This document shows, piece by piece, positions 18,534 to 27,747 of a stretch of DNA of 64,000 nucleotides; the first letter of the stretch is position 1; each line of letters starts with the position of its first letter. The DNA comes from Colwellia sp. Its GTDB lineage: Bacteria; Pseudomonadota; Gammaproteobacteria; Enterobacterales; Alteromonadaceae. Below the pieces are notes generated by a model. That model searched no databases, was not told where the DNA came from, and was given only the letters and a program-made list of their open reading frames with translations. A program made the translations under genes and the position numbers. The DNA lies in contig JABSOY010000006.1 of assembly GCA_013215385.1 (NCBI GenBank), positions 421,714-485,713 of the forward strand. Reading direction: 5' to 3'.

Positions 18534-20248
18534 TGGCCGCACCTAAATTAAAAATGCGCCTTGGCGATTTATTGGTACATGAGCATATCATTACTAATGA
18601 ACAGTTAATGCAAGCGCTAAATAGTCAGAAAACGACCGGACGAAAATTAGGTGACACCCTTATTGAACTTGGCCATATTGGCGAGCGTCAATTATTGGAA
18701 TTTTTAGCTCAACAACTCAATGTGCCATTTTTAGATATTAGCCAGCGGCGCATTCCTAGCGAAGTCGCCTTATTATTACCTGAAGTACATGCACGTCGTC
18801 TACGCGCTTTAATTATTGAAGATCAAGGCGATGCTGTATTATTAGGGATGAGTGATCCAGCTGACTTAAGTGGTCTTGACCAACTTGAGCAAATGCTTGC
18901 GCCGAAAACATTAAAGCTTGCTGTTGTGATGGAATCACAGCTCTATGAAGCATTCGATGGGCTTTATCGCCGAACGGCTGATATAGAATCATTTGCTAGT
19001 CAACTTGAAGAAGAATACGAAGCAACAACTAATTTTGATTTATCGTCATCATTCTTGGATGACAGCGGAGATGCAACCGTAGGGAAGTTACTGCAATCAG
19101 TATTTGAAGACGCAGTGCAAATGCGCGCTTCTGATATTCATATTGAGCCAGATGAAAACTTACTACGAATTCGTCAACGTATCGATGGCGTTTTACAAGA
19201 AAATATATTAAAAGAAAATAAAATAGCTTCAGCGATGGTTTTACGTTTAAAACTGATGGCAGGCTTAGATATTTCAGAAAAACGTTTACCACAAGATGGT
19301 CGTTTTAACTTGCAAATTAAAGGTCATAATATCGATGTACGTATGTCGACCATGCCAGTGCAACATGGTGAATCTGTGGTAATGCGTTTGCTTGACCAAT
19401 CGGCAGGGCTCTTATCCCTAGACCAAACGGGCATGCCAGCCGATTTAGTTGCCCGTGTTCGTCATCAAATAACACGTCCTCATGGCATGGTGCTCGTTAC
19501 CGGACCAACAGGTAGTGGTAAAACAACCACTTTATACGCAGCGCTAAGTGAATTAAACCAAGCAAGTAAAAAAATTATTACCGTAGAAGATCCTGTGGAA
19601 TATCGCTTACCCCGAATTAATCAGGTACAAGTAGCTCCAAAAATAAATCTCAATTTCTCTACCGTATTACGTAGCGCACTACGCCAAGATCCCGATATTA
19701 TCATGGTCGGCGAAATGCGCGATCACGAAACCGTTGAAATAGGTTTGCGAGGCGCATTAACCGGTCACTTAGTCTTATCAACACTACATACCAATGACGC
19801 TATAACCAGTGCTCTTCGCTTAATTGATATGGGTGCTGCGGGCTTTTTAGTCGGTAGTTCACTACGGGCGGTTATTGCTCAGCGACTGGTACGAAAAATA
19901 TGCGAACATTGTGGAGAAGACCACACGCCTGACAGCCAAGAAATGCAGTGGCTAACACACCTTGCCGGTGCAGAAGCAAAAACGATTACCTATAGAAGAG
20001 GTCGTGGCTGTCAATCTTGTCAATACTCGGGTTATAGAGGGCGCATTGGTGTTTTTGAGTTATTAGAAATGAACGAACCTATGATGGCCGCATTAAAACG
20101 TGATGACTCAGAAGCCTTTACTCAATTAGCTAAAGAAAATCCAAGCTTTACACCTTTAGCACAAGCGGCATTTACTTATGCTAAACAGGGTGTTATTAGT
20201 GTGGAAGAAGTACTGCGCTTAGTTGACACTATAGATGTGCAAGGTTAA
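18533..20248 (+). CDS. mshE: MSHA pilus extension ATPase MshE, c-di-GMP-binding type
   Basis: 571 residues of the GspE/PilB family. Two MshEN-type repeats lie at the start (RLGDLLVHEHIITNEQL... and KLGDTLIELGHIGERQLLEF), the module that binds c-di-GMP in Vibrio MshE. Walker A is GPTGSGKT (near 324-331), Walker B region DPDIIMVGEMRD (near 386-397), and a zinc-binding pair CEHC/CQSC lies near 457 and 493. It powers pilus extension from the cytoplasm. With the nearby GGDEF and HD-GYP genes this gives a direct route from c-di-GMP to attachment. Confidence 0.95.
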   Translation: MAAPKLKMRLGDLLVHEHIITNEQLMQALNSQKTTGRKLGDTLIELGHIGERQLLEFLAQQLNVPFLDISQRRIPSEVALLLPEVHARRLRALIIEDQGDAVLLGMSDPADLSGLDQLEQMLAPKTLKLAVVMESQLYEAFDGLYRRTADIESFASQLEEEYEATTNFDLSSSFLDDSGDATVGKLLQSVFEDAVQMRASDIHIEPDENLLRIRQRIDGVLQENILKENKIASAMVLRLKLMAGLDISEKRLPQDGRFNLQIKGHNIDVRMSTMPVQHGESVVMRLLDQSAGLLSLDQTGMPADLVARVRHQITRPHGMVLVTGPTGSGKTTTLYAALSELNQASKKIITVEDPVEYRLPRINQVQVAPKINLNFSTVLRSALRQDPDIIMVGEMRDHETVEIGLRGALTGHLVLSTLHTNDAITSALRLIDMGAAGFLVGSSLRAVIAQRLVRKICEHCGEDHTPDSQEMQWLTHLAGAEAKTITYRRGRGCQSCQYSGYRGRIGVFELLEMNEPMMAALKRDDSEAFTQLAKENPSFTPLAQAAFTYAKQGVISVEEVLRLVDTIDVQG

Positions 20249-20262
20249 CAGCAGGATTTATT

Positions 20263-21504
20263 ATGGCAGCATTTAATTATGTTGGTAGAAATGCCAGCGG
20301 CGCACAAGTTAAAGGGGTAATGGAAGCCGCAAACTCTGCTGCTGTTGCAGAGCAATTGTCGCGACAAGGTATTATTCCGGTGGCGATTAATGCCGCTACA
20401 GCAAAATCGAGTAGTACAACTGACTTAGCCAATATAGATATTGGTGAATTACTGGGTTTTGCGGTAATTTCGCTTGATGACTTGATCGTTTTCTGTCGAC
20501 AAATGTATGCGCTAGTTCGCTCTGGTGTCCCTATTTTACGGGCAATAAATGGTATGGCTGAATCCAGCACCTCTGTAAAATTAAAAAGTGCCCTCACTGA
20601 TATTGCTAGTCAGCTTGAAGGAGGGTACACACTGTCAACCGCTTTAAATAAATATCCAAAAATATTCCCGCCATTATTTATTTCATTAATTCATGTCGGT
20701 GAAAATACCGGTCAATTAGATGGTTCATTTTTAAAGCTCGCAAGTTACTTTGAACGAGAGCAAGACACACGAAAACGAATAAAAACCGCTTTACGTTACC
20801 CAAGTATGGTACTTGGCGCCATTGTAATTGCTATGGTTATTCTAAACATATTTGTTGTTCCTACGTTTGCTAATATGTTTTCTAAATTAGGAGCAGATTT
20901 ACCTATAGCAACAAAAATACTAATTGCCAGCTCTAATTTTTTCTTAACGTATTGGCCGCATATGCTTATAGGATGTGTTTTTGGATTTTTCGGATTGCGC
21001 CATTATTTACAAACAAAACGTGGTTTGTATTTATGGGACAAGTTGAAAACTCGTTTACCGATTGTCGGCAGTATTATTGAACGGTCTATTTTATCGCGAT
21101 TTTCTCATACTTTTTCTATTGTTTTAAAAGCAGGAGTACCACTAACAACAGGGTTAACTCTTGTTGCCGATGCTGTAGACAATACCTATATGCAAGAAAA
21201 AATACTCGCTATGCGTGGTGCTATTGAAAGTGGTGAAAGCCTATTACGTGCATCAAACACCAGTACGCTATTCACTCCCCTAGTATTGCAAATGATTGCC
21301 GTTGGTGAAGAAACAGGCCGTGTAGACGAGCTGTTACAAGAAGTAGGTGATTATTATGAACGTGAAGTCGATTACGAATTAAGTACGCTAACGGCGAGAA
21401 TTGAACCGATAATGATCGCTATAGTGGCTGGAATGGTATTAATACTGGCGTTGGGTATATTTACACCAATGTGGGACATGATGTCAGCCTTTAAAGGTAA
21501 GTAA
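20263..21504 (+). CDS. mshG: MSHA platform protein MshG (GspF/PilC-like)
   Basis: 413 residues, with two T2SSF domains (about 75-200 and 280-400) and three TM segments near 180-200, 227-250 and 385-405. Family signatures are FCRQMYALVRSGVPILRA and the matching SRFSHTFSIVLKAGVPLTTG, with GEETGRVDELL in the second repeat. It is the inner-membrane platform on which MshE turns to load pilins. Confidence 0.95.
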   Translation: MAAFNYVGRNASGAQVKGVMEAANSAAVAEQLSRQGIIPVAINAATAKSSSTTDLANIDIGELLGFAVISLDDLIVFCRQMYALVRSGVPILRAINGMAESSTSVKLKSALTDIASQLEGGYTLSTALNKYPKIFPPLFISLIHVGENTGQLDGSFLKLASYFEREQDTRKRIKTALRYPSMVLGAIVIAMVILNIFVVPTFANMFSKLGADLPIATKILIASSNFFLTYWPHMLIGCVFGFFGLRHYLQTKRGLYLWDKLKTRLPIVGSIIERSILSRFSHTFSIVLKAGVPLTTGLTLVADAVDNTYMQEKILAMRGAIESGESLLRASNTSTLFTPLVLQMIAVGEETGRVDELLQEVGDYYEREVDYELSTLTARIEPIMIAIVAGMVLILALGIFTPMWDMMSAFKGK

Positions 21505-21560
21505 TATTGATCTGTAATTACCAGACGAAACGTCGAGTTGGGCGTGCCTACATGCGTATA

Positions 21561-21616
21561 GTATTTAGGTATAAGTATTTAGATATAAGTACTTAGGTTT
21601 AGGTAGTTAAAGTGAG
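21561..21616 (+). repeat. Tandem 14-bp repeat between mshG and mshF
   Basis: Three adjoining 14-base units, GTATTTAGGTATAA (21561), GTATTTAGATATAA (21575) and GTACTTAGGTTTAG (21589), and a decayed fourth (GTAGTTAAAGTGAG, 21603). They lie in the 190-base gap before mshF. Confidence 0.75.
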
Positions 21617-21693
21617 TCAGACCTTAATAAACCAATGATTTAGCACGCTGTAGTCGTGTATTAATAATATATTTATGGAATAACTAACAACCG

Positions 21694-22230
21694 ATGACAC
21701 TACAACAAGTAAGCGATAAAAAAGGAAAGTCGATGGCTGAGAACCTCATCATAGTGGTTATGGTGGGAGTGTTAATGGCATCTTTTATTTATTATTTTTT
21801 TAAACAAGAAGCGCATTTTACCAAAGTAGGTTTTGACGCAGTTGCTAACAGTTTTTCTGCCAGAATAACGGGTATTCATGCACAGTGGTTTATGGACAAT
21901 CAGCCACTATCGGTCATTATTAAAGAAACCGCGACTTTAGATGGCCAGCGCGAACATATTCGCATCGCGGTGAATTCAGCAGGTTGGGTTGATATTCCAA
22001 CTGCGGATTATTTAAATGTTGAAAATGTCTGTAAATTAATATGGCAACAAGTATTAGCGACGCCAATGGTTTATATGAAACAGCCTATTTCAGCGGTATT
22101 GGTAAATATAAGGGCGAATAATGAAAGACAACAGCAAAGCCGTTTATGCCAGTATAGTTTACCAAGCGGTGAATATTTTGAATACCAACCAAGTAATGGC
22201 AAGGTCAGTCAAACAAAAGAGCACAAGTAA
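21694..22230 (+). CDS. mshF: MSHA biogenesis protein MshF
   Basis: 178 residues from the ATG at 21694. A second ATG at 21733 lies after a better ribosome site (AAAGGAAAG) and would give 165 residues, so the start is uncertain. One TM (IIVVMVGVLMASFIYYFF, about 19-36) is followed by a periplasmic part with WFMDNQPLSV and two cysteines. MshF proteins are poorly conserved; the call rests on position between mshG and mshB and on topology. Confidence 0.75.
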   Translation: MTLQQVSDKKGKSMAENLIIVVMVGVLMASFIYYFFKQEAHFTKVGFDAVANSFSARITGIHAQWFMDNQPLSVIIKETATLDGQREHIRIAVNSAGWVDIPTADYLNVENVCKLIWQQVLATPMVYMKQPISAVLVNIRANNERQQQSRLCQYSLPSGEYFEYQPSNGKVSQTKEHK

Positions 22231-22367
22231 TAAAAAAGACAAATTATCGAACATCTGTTAAATATTGTTATCTAAGTTAACTAAGTAAGTGACTTTATTA
22301 GTAAATCGTTGTTAGAATCAATTTATAGCGCTAGTTAATATACTGGCAAAACAAAAAAGAGGTTGTT

Positions 22368-22970
22368 ATGAAAAAACAGTCGGGTTTTACCCTTATAGAA
22401 TTAGTGATAGTGGTGGTGATTTTAGGTTTTTTAGCCGTTACCGCTATCCCTAAGTTTCTTGATCTAACCGACCAAGCCAAGCAAGCCAATATTGAAGGCA
22501 TGGCCGGTGGTTTTGCTACCGGAATTTCTTTAGCTCGAGCACAGTGGGAAGCAGAGGGAAGAGCAAACGATGGGGCTACTCCACCAAGAAACCTGGTCGA
22601 TTACGACGGAGTAACTTTATACCTGACTGTTGCCGATTCTGCCAATAATATTAGACCGGGTTACGCGCTTGGTACCGCGGCAACAGCCGCAATTTCCGAT
22701 GTTAATTGTCTTTCAATTTGGAGTAACATTTTTCAGCAACCACCAGCAATTGAAGCGTATTCTGCAAGTATTGCCAACTCCACAGATTACATTGCTGCCA
22801 CCAATACAGATACCGCTACTAACCCTTATTGCATTTATTATTTAAAAGAAACCTTAGAGAAAAACAATACCGGTGGTTATGTCGACCCAGGTAGCGCAAC
22901 AGATAAGGGCAACAACTTTACTTACTCACCGGCAAATAGCACGGTAGCAATAAATATTAATGCAAACTGA
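22368..22970 (+). CDS. mshB: Minor pilin MshB
   Basis: 200 residues. A short class III-type leader is cut after Gly6 (MKKQSG/FTLIELVIVVVILGFLA), with Glu at +5, the standard type IV pilin N-terminus. The globular part is larger than in MshA and holds two cysteines that can pair (near 119 and 162). MshB is a pilin-like protein of the MSHA fibre, upstream of mshA as in Vibrio. A separate promoter is possible in the 137-base gap before it, but I could not fix one. Confidence 0.88.
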   Translation: MKKQSGFTLIELVIVVVILGFLAVTAIPKFLDLTDQAKQANIEGMAGGFATGISLARAQWEAEGRANDGATPPRNLVDYDGVTLYLTVADSANNIRPGYALGTAATAAISDVNCLSIWSNIFQQPPAIEAYSASIANSTDYIAATNTDTATNPYCIYYLKETLEKNNTGGYVDPGSATDKGNNFTYSPANSTVAININAN

Positions 22971-23029
22971 AATTAAACTCGCATTCAATCTTAAATCAAA
23001 TCTTTAAAAATAAAATAAAAAGGTAAATT

Positions 23030-23476
23030 ATGAAAACATTACAAAAACAAGCAGGTTTTACATTAATTGAATTAGTGGTCGTTATTGTTATTTTAGGTAT
23101 TTTAGCCGCGACAGCTGCGCCTAAGTTTATTGATTTGACGAGCGATGCTCGAGCTTCAGTAGTTGAAGCTTATGAAGGATCGTTGAACTCTGCTGCTGAT
23201 ATGGCTCACGCAAAAGCTTTAGTACAAACGGTAACTAATGGTGATATTAGCATAGCAGGGGAAAATATTACATTTTCAAATACTTGGCCAGATGCTGATC
23301 AAATCTCAAAATTAATGGAAGCAAATTCAGATATTACTGAGGTTTCTGGATCTGCTGGAACATTTACCCATGCTGATGCTGCATCTGACACTAACTGTCG
23401 TACTGTTTATGACCCTTCTAGTGCAGGTATAAACACGCGTCCAATTATCTCAAGTGACCCATCTAACTGTAGTTAA
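23030..23476 (+). CDS. mshA: Major MSHA pilin MshA
   Basis: 148 residues. The leader is cut after Gly9 (MKTLQKQAG/FTLIELVVVI), followed by the conserved helix through ILAATAAPKFIDLTSDARAS. A C-terminal disulfide pair is likely (TNCRTVYD and DPSNCS). The AAAAGG ribosome site and its own downstream terminator fit a highly expressed major subunit. A second pilin with the same N-terminal helix is encoded at 25384, across a divergently placed glycosylation-type gene. Confidence 0.9.
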   Translation: MKTLQKQAGFTLIELVVVIVILGILAATAAPKFIDLTSDARASVVEAYEGSLNSAADMAHAKALVQTVTNGDISIAGENITFSNTWPDADQISKLMEANSDITEVSGSAGTFTHADAASDTNCRTVYDPSSAGINTRPIISSDPSNCS

Positions 23477-23489
23477 TTAGTTAATTATT

Positions 23490-23521
23490 AAGAAGTAGAG
23501 CTAAGCTCTGCTTCTTTTTCT
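23490..23521 (+). terminator. Terminator after mshA
   Basis: An 11-bp stem (AGAAGTAGAGC 23491-23501 with GCTCTGCTTCT 23505-23515, one G-U pair) with a 3-base loop and a run of five T. It ends at the stop of the opposing gene, so it may serve mshA only. Confidence 0.85.
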
Positions 23522-25231
23522 TCAATTTTTAATATCAACAACACTCAGAGCCGTTATGTTCCAATTCTTAATTAGAGGGTAAGTTGTTTCTGCTTCTTTG
23601 ATGGTTACATTATATTGTGATTGATTACCCAGTATTCTCAAACAAAGTAATAAATTGGCATAAATGTCACTCCTAGGGGCATGCCCGACCCTAACTAAAC
23701 CCCAAGAAACATAATTCTTTAAATTTCGAGTATTCTTTTCTCGTAACCCAGAAACAAGTAAATGTCGAAAAATAATAGAATCAATTCTTTTTTGCCATAC
23801 TATAGGATTAACTATTTCAGTTAGTTTTTCTAAGTTTTGGTAACCATATTTTTCATGTTTTACAATAATATCAGCAGTATGCAAAGTAGTGACTAAAAAC
23901 GGGACAAAAATCACCGCAGTTAAAATAGCTAAAAACCGCGTTATAAAAGTTTTATCAAATAAAAATTCGCTCTTAGCACTTTTACTTTTTATATCGGTAA
24001 ACCATAATAAAATTATAAATATAAACCAATGACTCACCGAGCTATAAAAAGGAAACTCTAATTGGCTGTGCAATAAAAGCGGGGTGATTAGTCCTAATAT
24101 GGCTAAACGCTTTGCGAGTTTGTTACTAATTTTAAGCCAAGATTTCATATAAGCGACAAAGAAAAAAATCATACCCAATAAAGCAACAATACCGCCTTCG
24201 CTGACCCAGTATAAAACTTCATTATGAGGGTGCGATAGATTGAGTTCAGGTTTTCTAAATTCGGGGTTCACTATTTTATATTCGTTATATCGATCTAAAA
24301 AGTTCCTCTCAAAATTTCCATAACCTATCCCTGTTATTATATTATCTTCTATTAATAAAGCCGTCACATGAAAATTATAGGGCCTTGTACCTTCTGATTG
24401 ATAACTTTCATCACCCCTTTTAGCTATGTTACTTTGTTCAAAACTTTGTGCAGCTATAAAAATGGACAGCACAATTATGAGTAAATTAACGACTAACTGT
24501 TTCTTATTCTTAAAGTATAAGTATGGGCTAATAAATACAACAGCTAAAAAGGCTGTAAAATGCCCTGTCCTTGACTGTAATACCACGACTAAAAATATAG
24601 TAATAAACAAGCAACAATAACAAAATATCTGCTGCACTCTATTTACTGAAAATTTATTTGAAGCTACCGATAAATACAAAGCAATAGCAACGCCGGTAGC
24701 CATAAAACTCGCCATGACATTCGGTTGTAAAAAACTACCATGTGGCCGACTAATGCCGGGCTTATATCCGCCCCAGTCACCCGCATCGAGAATAAAATAC
24801 TGCACTAAGCCAAAACAAGCCTGAATAGCTACCGCTATTAATATCCACCATAAAACTTGCTGTGGCTTATTTGTTAACTCATTAAACTGATACAAGCAAA
24901 ATAAAAGCAGTAAACCGCCAGCTAAACCGAGTAAGCGTGGAATAGCATGGTCGCTAAATTCACTGCCGTAAAACATCGGCACGCATAAAGATAAAAAACC
25001 TAATAAACTATAAAGCTGCAGTTTGCTGGTTACTATTTTTTTATTCAGCGTAATTTGCCAGAGGCCTAGCGAAATAAGTAGCGTAGCAATTAACCAGCCA
25101 AAAACATTGAAGGATAGATACAAGCCTGTGCCACCGGGCGTTTCTAGCACAACATGCATAGCAAAACTGAAGTATAAAATAAGCAAAAAACGAAAATAGG
25201 GAAAGAGTGTCACAGATATCAAAATAGCCAA
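23522..25231 (-). CDS. PglL/O-antigen-ligase-like membrane oligosaccharyltransferase
   Basis: About 569 residues with some 12 TM segments. It shows motifs of the Wzy_C/WaaL/PglL superfamily: GYKPGISRPHGSFLQPNVMA (the PglL-type block), LQSRTGHFTAF, and SHPHNEVLYWVSEGG in the large periplasmic loop, whose His is needed in relatives. A Wzy_C_2-like C-terminal part follows. The open frame begins at a TTG (25231); a GTG at 25213 or an ATG at 25162 could be the true start. PglL/TfpO enzymes transfer glycans to Ser/Thr of type IV pilins. Its place between two MSHA pilin genes, on the other strand, makes MSHA pilin the likely acceptor; that is inference. Confidence 0.85.
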   Translation of the reverse strand: MAILISVTLFPYFRFLLILYFSFAMHVVLETPGGTGLYLSFNVFGWLIATLLISLGLWQITLNKKIVTSKLQLYSLLGFLSLCVPMFYGSEFSDHAIPRLLGLAGGLLLLFCLYQFNELTNKPQQVLWWILIAVAIQACFGLVQYFILDAGDWGGYKPGISRPHGSFLQPNVMASFMATGVAIALYLSVASNKFSVNRVQQIFCYCCLFITIFLVVVLQSRTGHFTAFLAVVFISPYLYFKNKKQLVVNLLIIVLSIFIAAQSFEQSNIAKRGDESYQSEGTRPYNFHVTALLIEDNIITGIGYGNFERNFLDRYNEYKIVNPEFRKPELNLSHPHNEVLYWVSEGGIVALLGMIFFFVAYMKSWLKISNKLAKRLAILGLITPLLLHSQLEFPFYSSVSHWFIFIILLWFTDIKSKSAKSEFLFDKTFITRFLAILTAVIFVPFLVTTLHTADIIVKHEKYGYQNLEKLTEIVNPIVWQKRIDSIIFRHLLVSGLREKNTRNLKNYVSWGLVRVGHAPRSDIYANLLLCLRILGNQSQYNVTIKEAETTYPLIKNWNITALSVVDIKN

Positions 25232-25383
25232 GAAATAGTAAGCAAAGAGTAAAGTGCTTCACTTGCATTTACAATATCTTATCGGAAAATTGTTTGACGT
25301 TGGCAAGATATATTTTTATTAAAAAATGCGATATGCTGTTAATTATTAAAGAAATGGATGTTTCAACAAAAGTGAAAATATAA

Positions 25384-25908
25384 ATGAAGTCTGCAATGAC
25401 ATTTCAACAATCAAGAAGAGCTATTCAAGGGTTTACACTCATTGAATTAGTCGTCGTGATTGTTATTTTAGGCATTCTTGCTGCAACAGCTGCGCCTAAG
25501 TTTATAGATTTAACGGCTGAGGCGAGAACATCAACATTGGAAGGTGTGGCAGCTTCTGTTAACGGTGCTAGCGCATTAATATATAGTAAAGCTATTGTAA
25601 AAGGTGTGCAAAACTTACCTTTTTCTAGCCTAACCTTATCTGACGATCCAGGTGAAACCAACCCGTTTTATATTAGTTATGGTTATCCTGTTGTTCTTTC
25701 AAATAGTGCTGATGCTAGTGCGTATTGGAAGCGAATTATTGACGTTGGCAATGACTTCATTATTATTTCTAATACAGGGGGAAAGTTAATTATTTACCCT
25801 AATGACATAATAGCCCCTGAGGGGTCAAGTGATCCCTGCATAGTTACCTATTCAAACGCAACAGGGGAATACAGCAAACCAACAATAGCAGTGAAAGACT
25901 GTGTATAG
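25384..25908 (+). CDS. Second MshA-like major pilin
   Basis: 174 residues. A longer leader is cut after Gly16 (AIQG/FTLIELVVVIVILG), and the helix ILAATAAPKFIDLTAEAR is almost the same as in the pilin at 23030. The globular parts differ apart from a C-terminal cysteine pair (DPCIVTYSN and VKDCV). It may be an alternative major subunit or a variant that takes glycans. No terminator is seen before mshC, unlike the first copy. The globular part is Ser/Asn rich, as in O-glycosylated pilins. Confidence 0.85.
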   Translation: MKSAMTFQQSRRAIQGFTLIELVVVIVILGILAATAAPKFIDLTAEARTSTLEGVAASVNGASALIYSKAIVKGVQNLPFSSLTLSDDPGETNPFYISYGYPVVLSNSADASAYWKRIIDVGNDFIIISNTGGKLIIYPNDIIAPEGSSDPCIVTYSNATGEYSKPTIAVKDCV

Positions 25909-25917
25909 TTGAATTGT

Positions 25918-26394
25918 ATGACTAATCTTATGTCGAAAGCATATATCAAGAAAAAAAGTAATAAAGGTTTCACCCTACTAGAGTTAGTTATTGTCATGGT
26001 TGTTATTGGTATTTTATCGGTAACTATTATGCCCAAAATGTTTTCTACAGGAGGTTTTGATGAAATCGGATATCAATCAGAACTAATCACGAAACTGCGT
26101 TCTATTCAATTACGATATATGCATAATAGTACTGAGTGTAATATTGCATTGTCAGACACTAAAATAGAATTGTTGATAGGTAACCCATGTGCAGTTAATG
26201 ATGATCCTATCTACAATTCAACTAAGATAGTTATCGAAGGCGATAATCTTAGTTTTCAACGAACAAGTAACTCGTTAAGTTTTAATGTTATGGGACGACC
26301 AAATGGAGGTGAATTTATTATTTCTATACTGGGCGGCGAAAAACTGCGCACGGTAACGATTAATAGTGAGGGCTATATTTTTGCCTCTAATTAA
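25918..26394 (+). CDS. mshC: Minor pilin MshC
   Basis: About 158 residues from the ATG at 25918; a TTG at 25909 and an ATG at 25930 are alternatives and none has a clear ribosome site. The leader ends KSNKG/FTLLELVIVMVVIGILSVTIMPKMF, a normal pilin start. Two cysteines near 69 and 84 could pair. By order it is MshC, a minor pilin of the fibre tip or priming complex. Confidence 0.83.
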   Translation: MTNLMSKAYIKKKSNKGFTLLELVIVMVVIGILSVTIMPKMFSTGGFDEIGYQSELITKLRSIQLRYMHNSTECNIALSDTKIELLIGNPCAVNDDPIYNSTKIVIEGDNLSFQRTSNSLSFNVMGRPNGGEFIISILGGEKLRTVTINSEGYIFASN

Positions 26395-26929
26395 CCAAAA
26401 AGGCTTCACCTTAATTGAAATTATTGTAGGCATTATTACTTTGTCGATAGCATTCTCTGTGCTTATTACATTAATTTATCCGCTAGCTAATCAAAGTGCT
26501 GAGCAAGTACATCAAATTCGTGCTGCAGAGTTGGCACAATCAACCATCAATGAGATTTTAGGTAAAGCATTTGACCAAAACTCTGATATGTCGGGCGGAT
26601 ATTTTCGTTGTGGCGAAGATCAAAACGTTGATGGTGATATTAATGGTGATGAACTGTGCTCATCAACCCTTGGTAGCGATGGCATAGAAACTCGTGCAAC
26701 TTATAATGACGTCGATGATTATAATAATGTAAATACAATAGAGGATTCCGCCGGTAACGAACTTGATTACATAGGTTTTTCTATTAATATTAGTGTTGTT
26801 TATGATGGTAATTATGATGGCGTAGATGATGGTAATAGCAATAATCCTATTGCAAAATTAATCACGGTAAATGTATCTACACCGCAAAACTTTACTTTTG
26901 TTTTTGCTGTTTATAAGGCGAATTTCTAA
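26381..26929 (+). CDS. mshD: Minor pilin MshD
   Basis: About 182 residues from the TTG at 26381, chosen because GAGGG (26368-26372) lies 8 bases upstream; a GTG at 26366 is the other choice. Either way the leader ends INQKG/FTLIEIIVGIITLSIAFS. The mid-region is Asp/Asn/Gly rich (DQNVDGDINGDELC, EF-hand-like spacing), which might bind calcium, and two cysteines flank it. It overlaps mshC by 14 bases and mshO by one (TAATG). Confidence 0.82.
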   Translation: MPLINQKGFTLIEIIVGIITLSIAFSVLITLIYPLANQSAEQVHQIRAAELAQSTINEILGKAFDQNSDMSGGYFRCGEDQNVDGDINGDELCSSTLGSDGIETRATYNDVDDYNNVNTIEDSAGNELDYIGFSINISVVYDGNYDGVDDGNSNNPIAKLITVNVSTPQNFTFVFAVYKANF

Positions 26930-27747
26930 TGCCTTCACCAGTAATAAAAACCAAGAAAATTAGTTGTAATAGGCCACAAGGTTTTACCTTACTCGAGCTA
27001 GTTGTTGTGATGGTTATGTTAGCTATATTAGCAATTGGCTCGAGCAGTTTTCTACAATTCGGTAGCCAAATATTTATTCAGGCAACCGATAGAGATAAAA
27101 TTATTTCTAGCGCTCGATTCGTTATAGAGCGTATAAATCGGGAATTAAGGGGCTCAATACCAAACAGTGTTGAAGAATACAATAATAGTGGTAACACCTG
27201 TTTGCACTTTATTCCTATCTTACAAAGTGCAAAATATATAGATATTGCTGTAGCGCCAGAAACTGCAAGCAAACTCGTTACTTTAGTTCCCTATTCAATT
27301 GATAATATTGAATATTCAGAGGTAATTGCTGTCGGCGATAATATCGTTGTTTATCCGTTGAATTCAGCGGATATATATAGTCGGGATAATCTTATTGCAG
27401 CAGCTGACTTTAGCGTAGTTGATGAAACTACACAGCCTTACAGCATAACGTTAACAGATGCGGAACAATTTATTGAATCACCGAGTAAGCGGATATATTT
27501 TTTCAATACTGGCGTTATGTATTGCCCTATAGGTACTGAATTATATCGTCACGAAGTTACTTATAACGATGGAATCTTAAGTATAGAACAGGGGGTTTTA
27601 ATGGCGGAAAATTTGTCCCAAGTTGTATTTTCTGCAAATAACGCTAATCGTACGACTAATGCCACAATACAGGTGACATTAGTGTTTAATAAAAACCAAG
27701 AAACCATTTCCTTTAGCAATGAGGTTCACATTCCTAATGCTCCTTAA
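26929..27747 (+). CDS. mshO: Minor pilin MshO
   Basis: 272 residues. The leader ends NRPQG/FTLLELVVVMVMLAILAIGSSSF, and a large PilW/GspJ-like globular part follows (RFVIERINRELRGSIPNS near 63-80). GspJ-type minor pilins form the tip complex. Translationally coupled to mshD and overlapping mshP by 29 bases. Confidence 0.85.
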   Translation: MPSPVIKTKKISCNRPQGFTLLELVVVMVMLAILAIGSSSFLQFGSQIFIQATDRDKIISSARFVIERINRELRGSIPNSVEEYNNSGNTCLHFIPILQSAKYIDIAVAPETASKLVTLVPYSIDNIEYSEVIAVGDNIVVYPLNSADIYSRDNLIAAADFSVVDETTQPYSITLTDAEQFIESPSKRIYFFNTGVMYCPIGTELYRHEVTYNDGILSIEQGVLMAENLSQVVFSANNANRTTNATIQVTLVFNKNQETISFSNEVHIPNAP

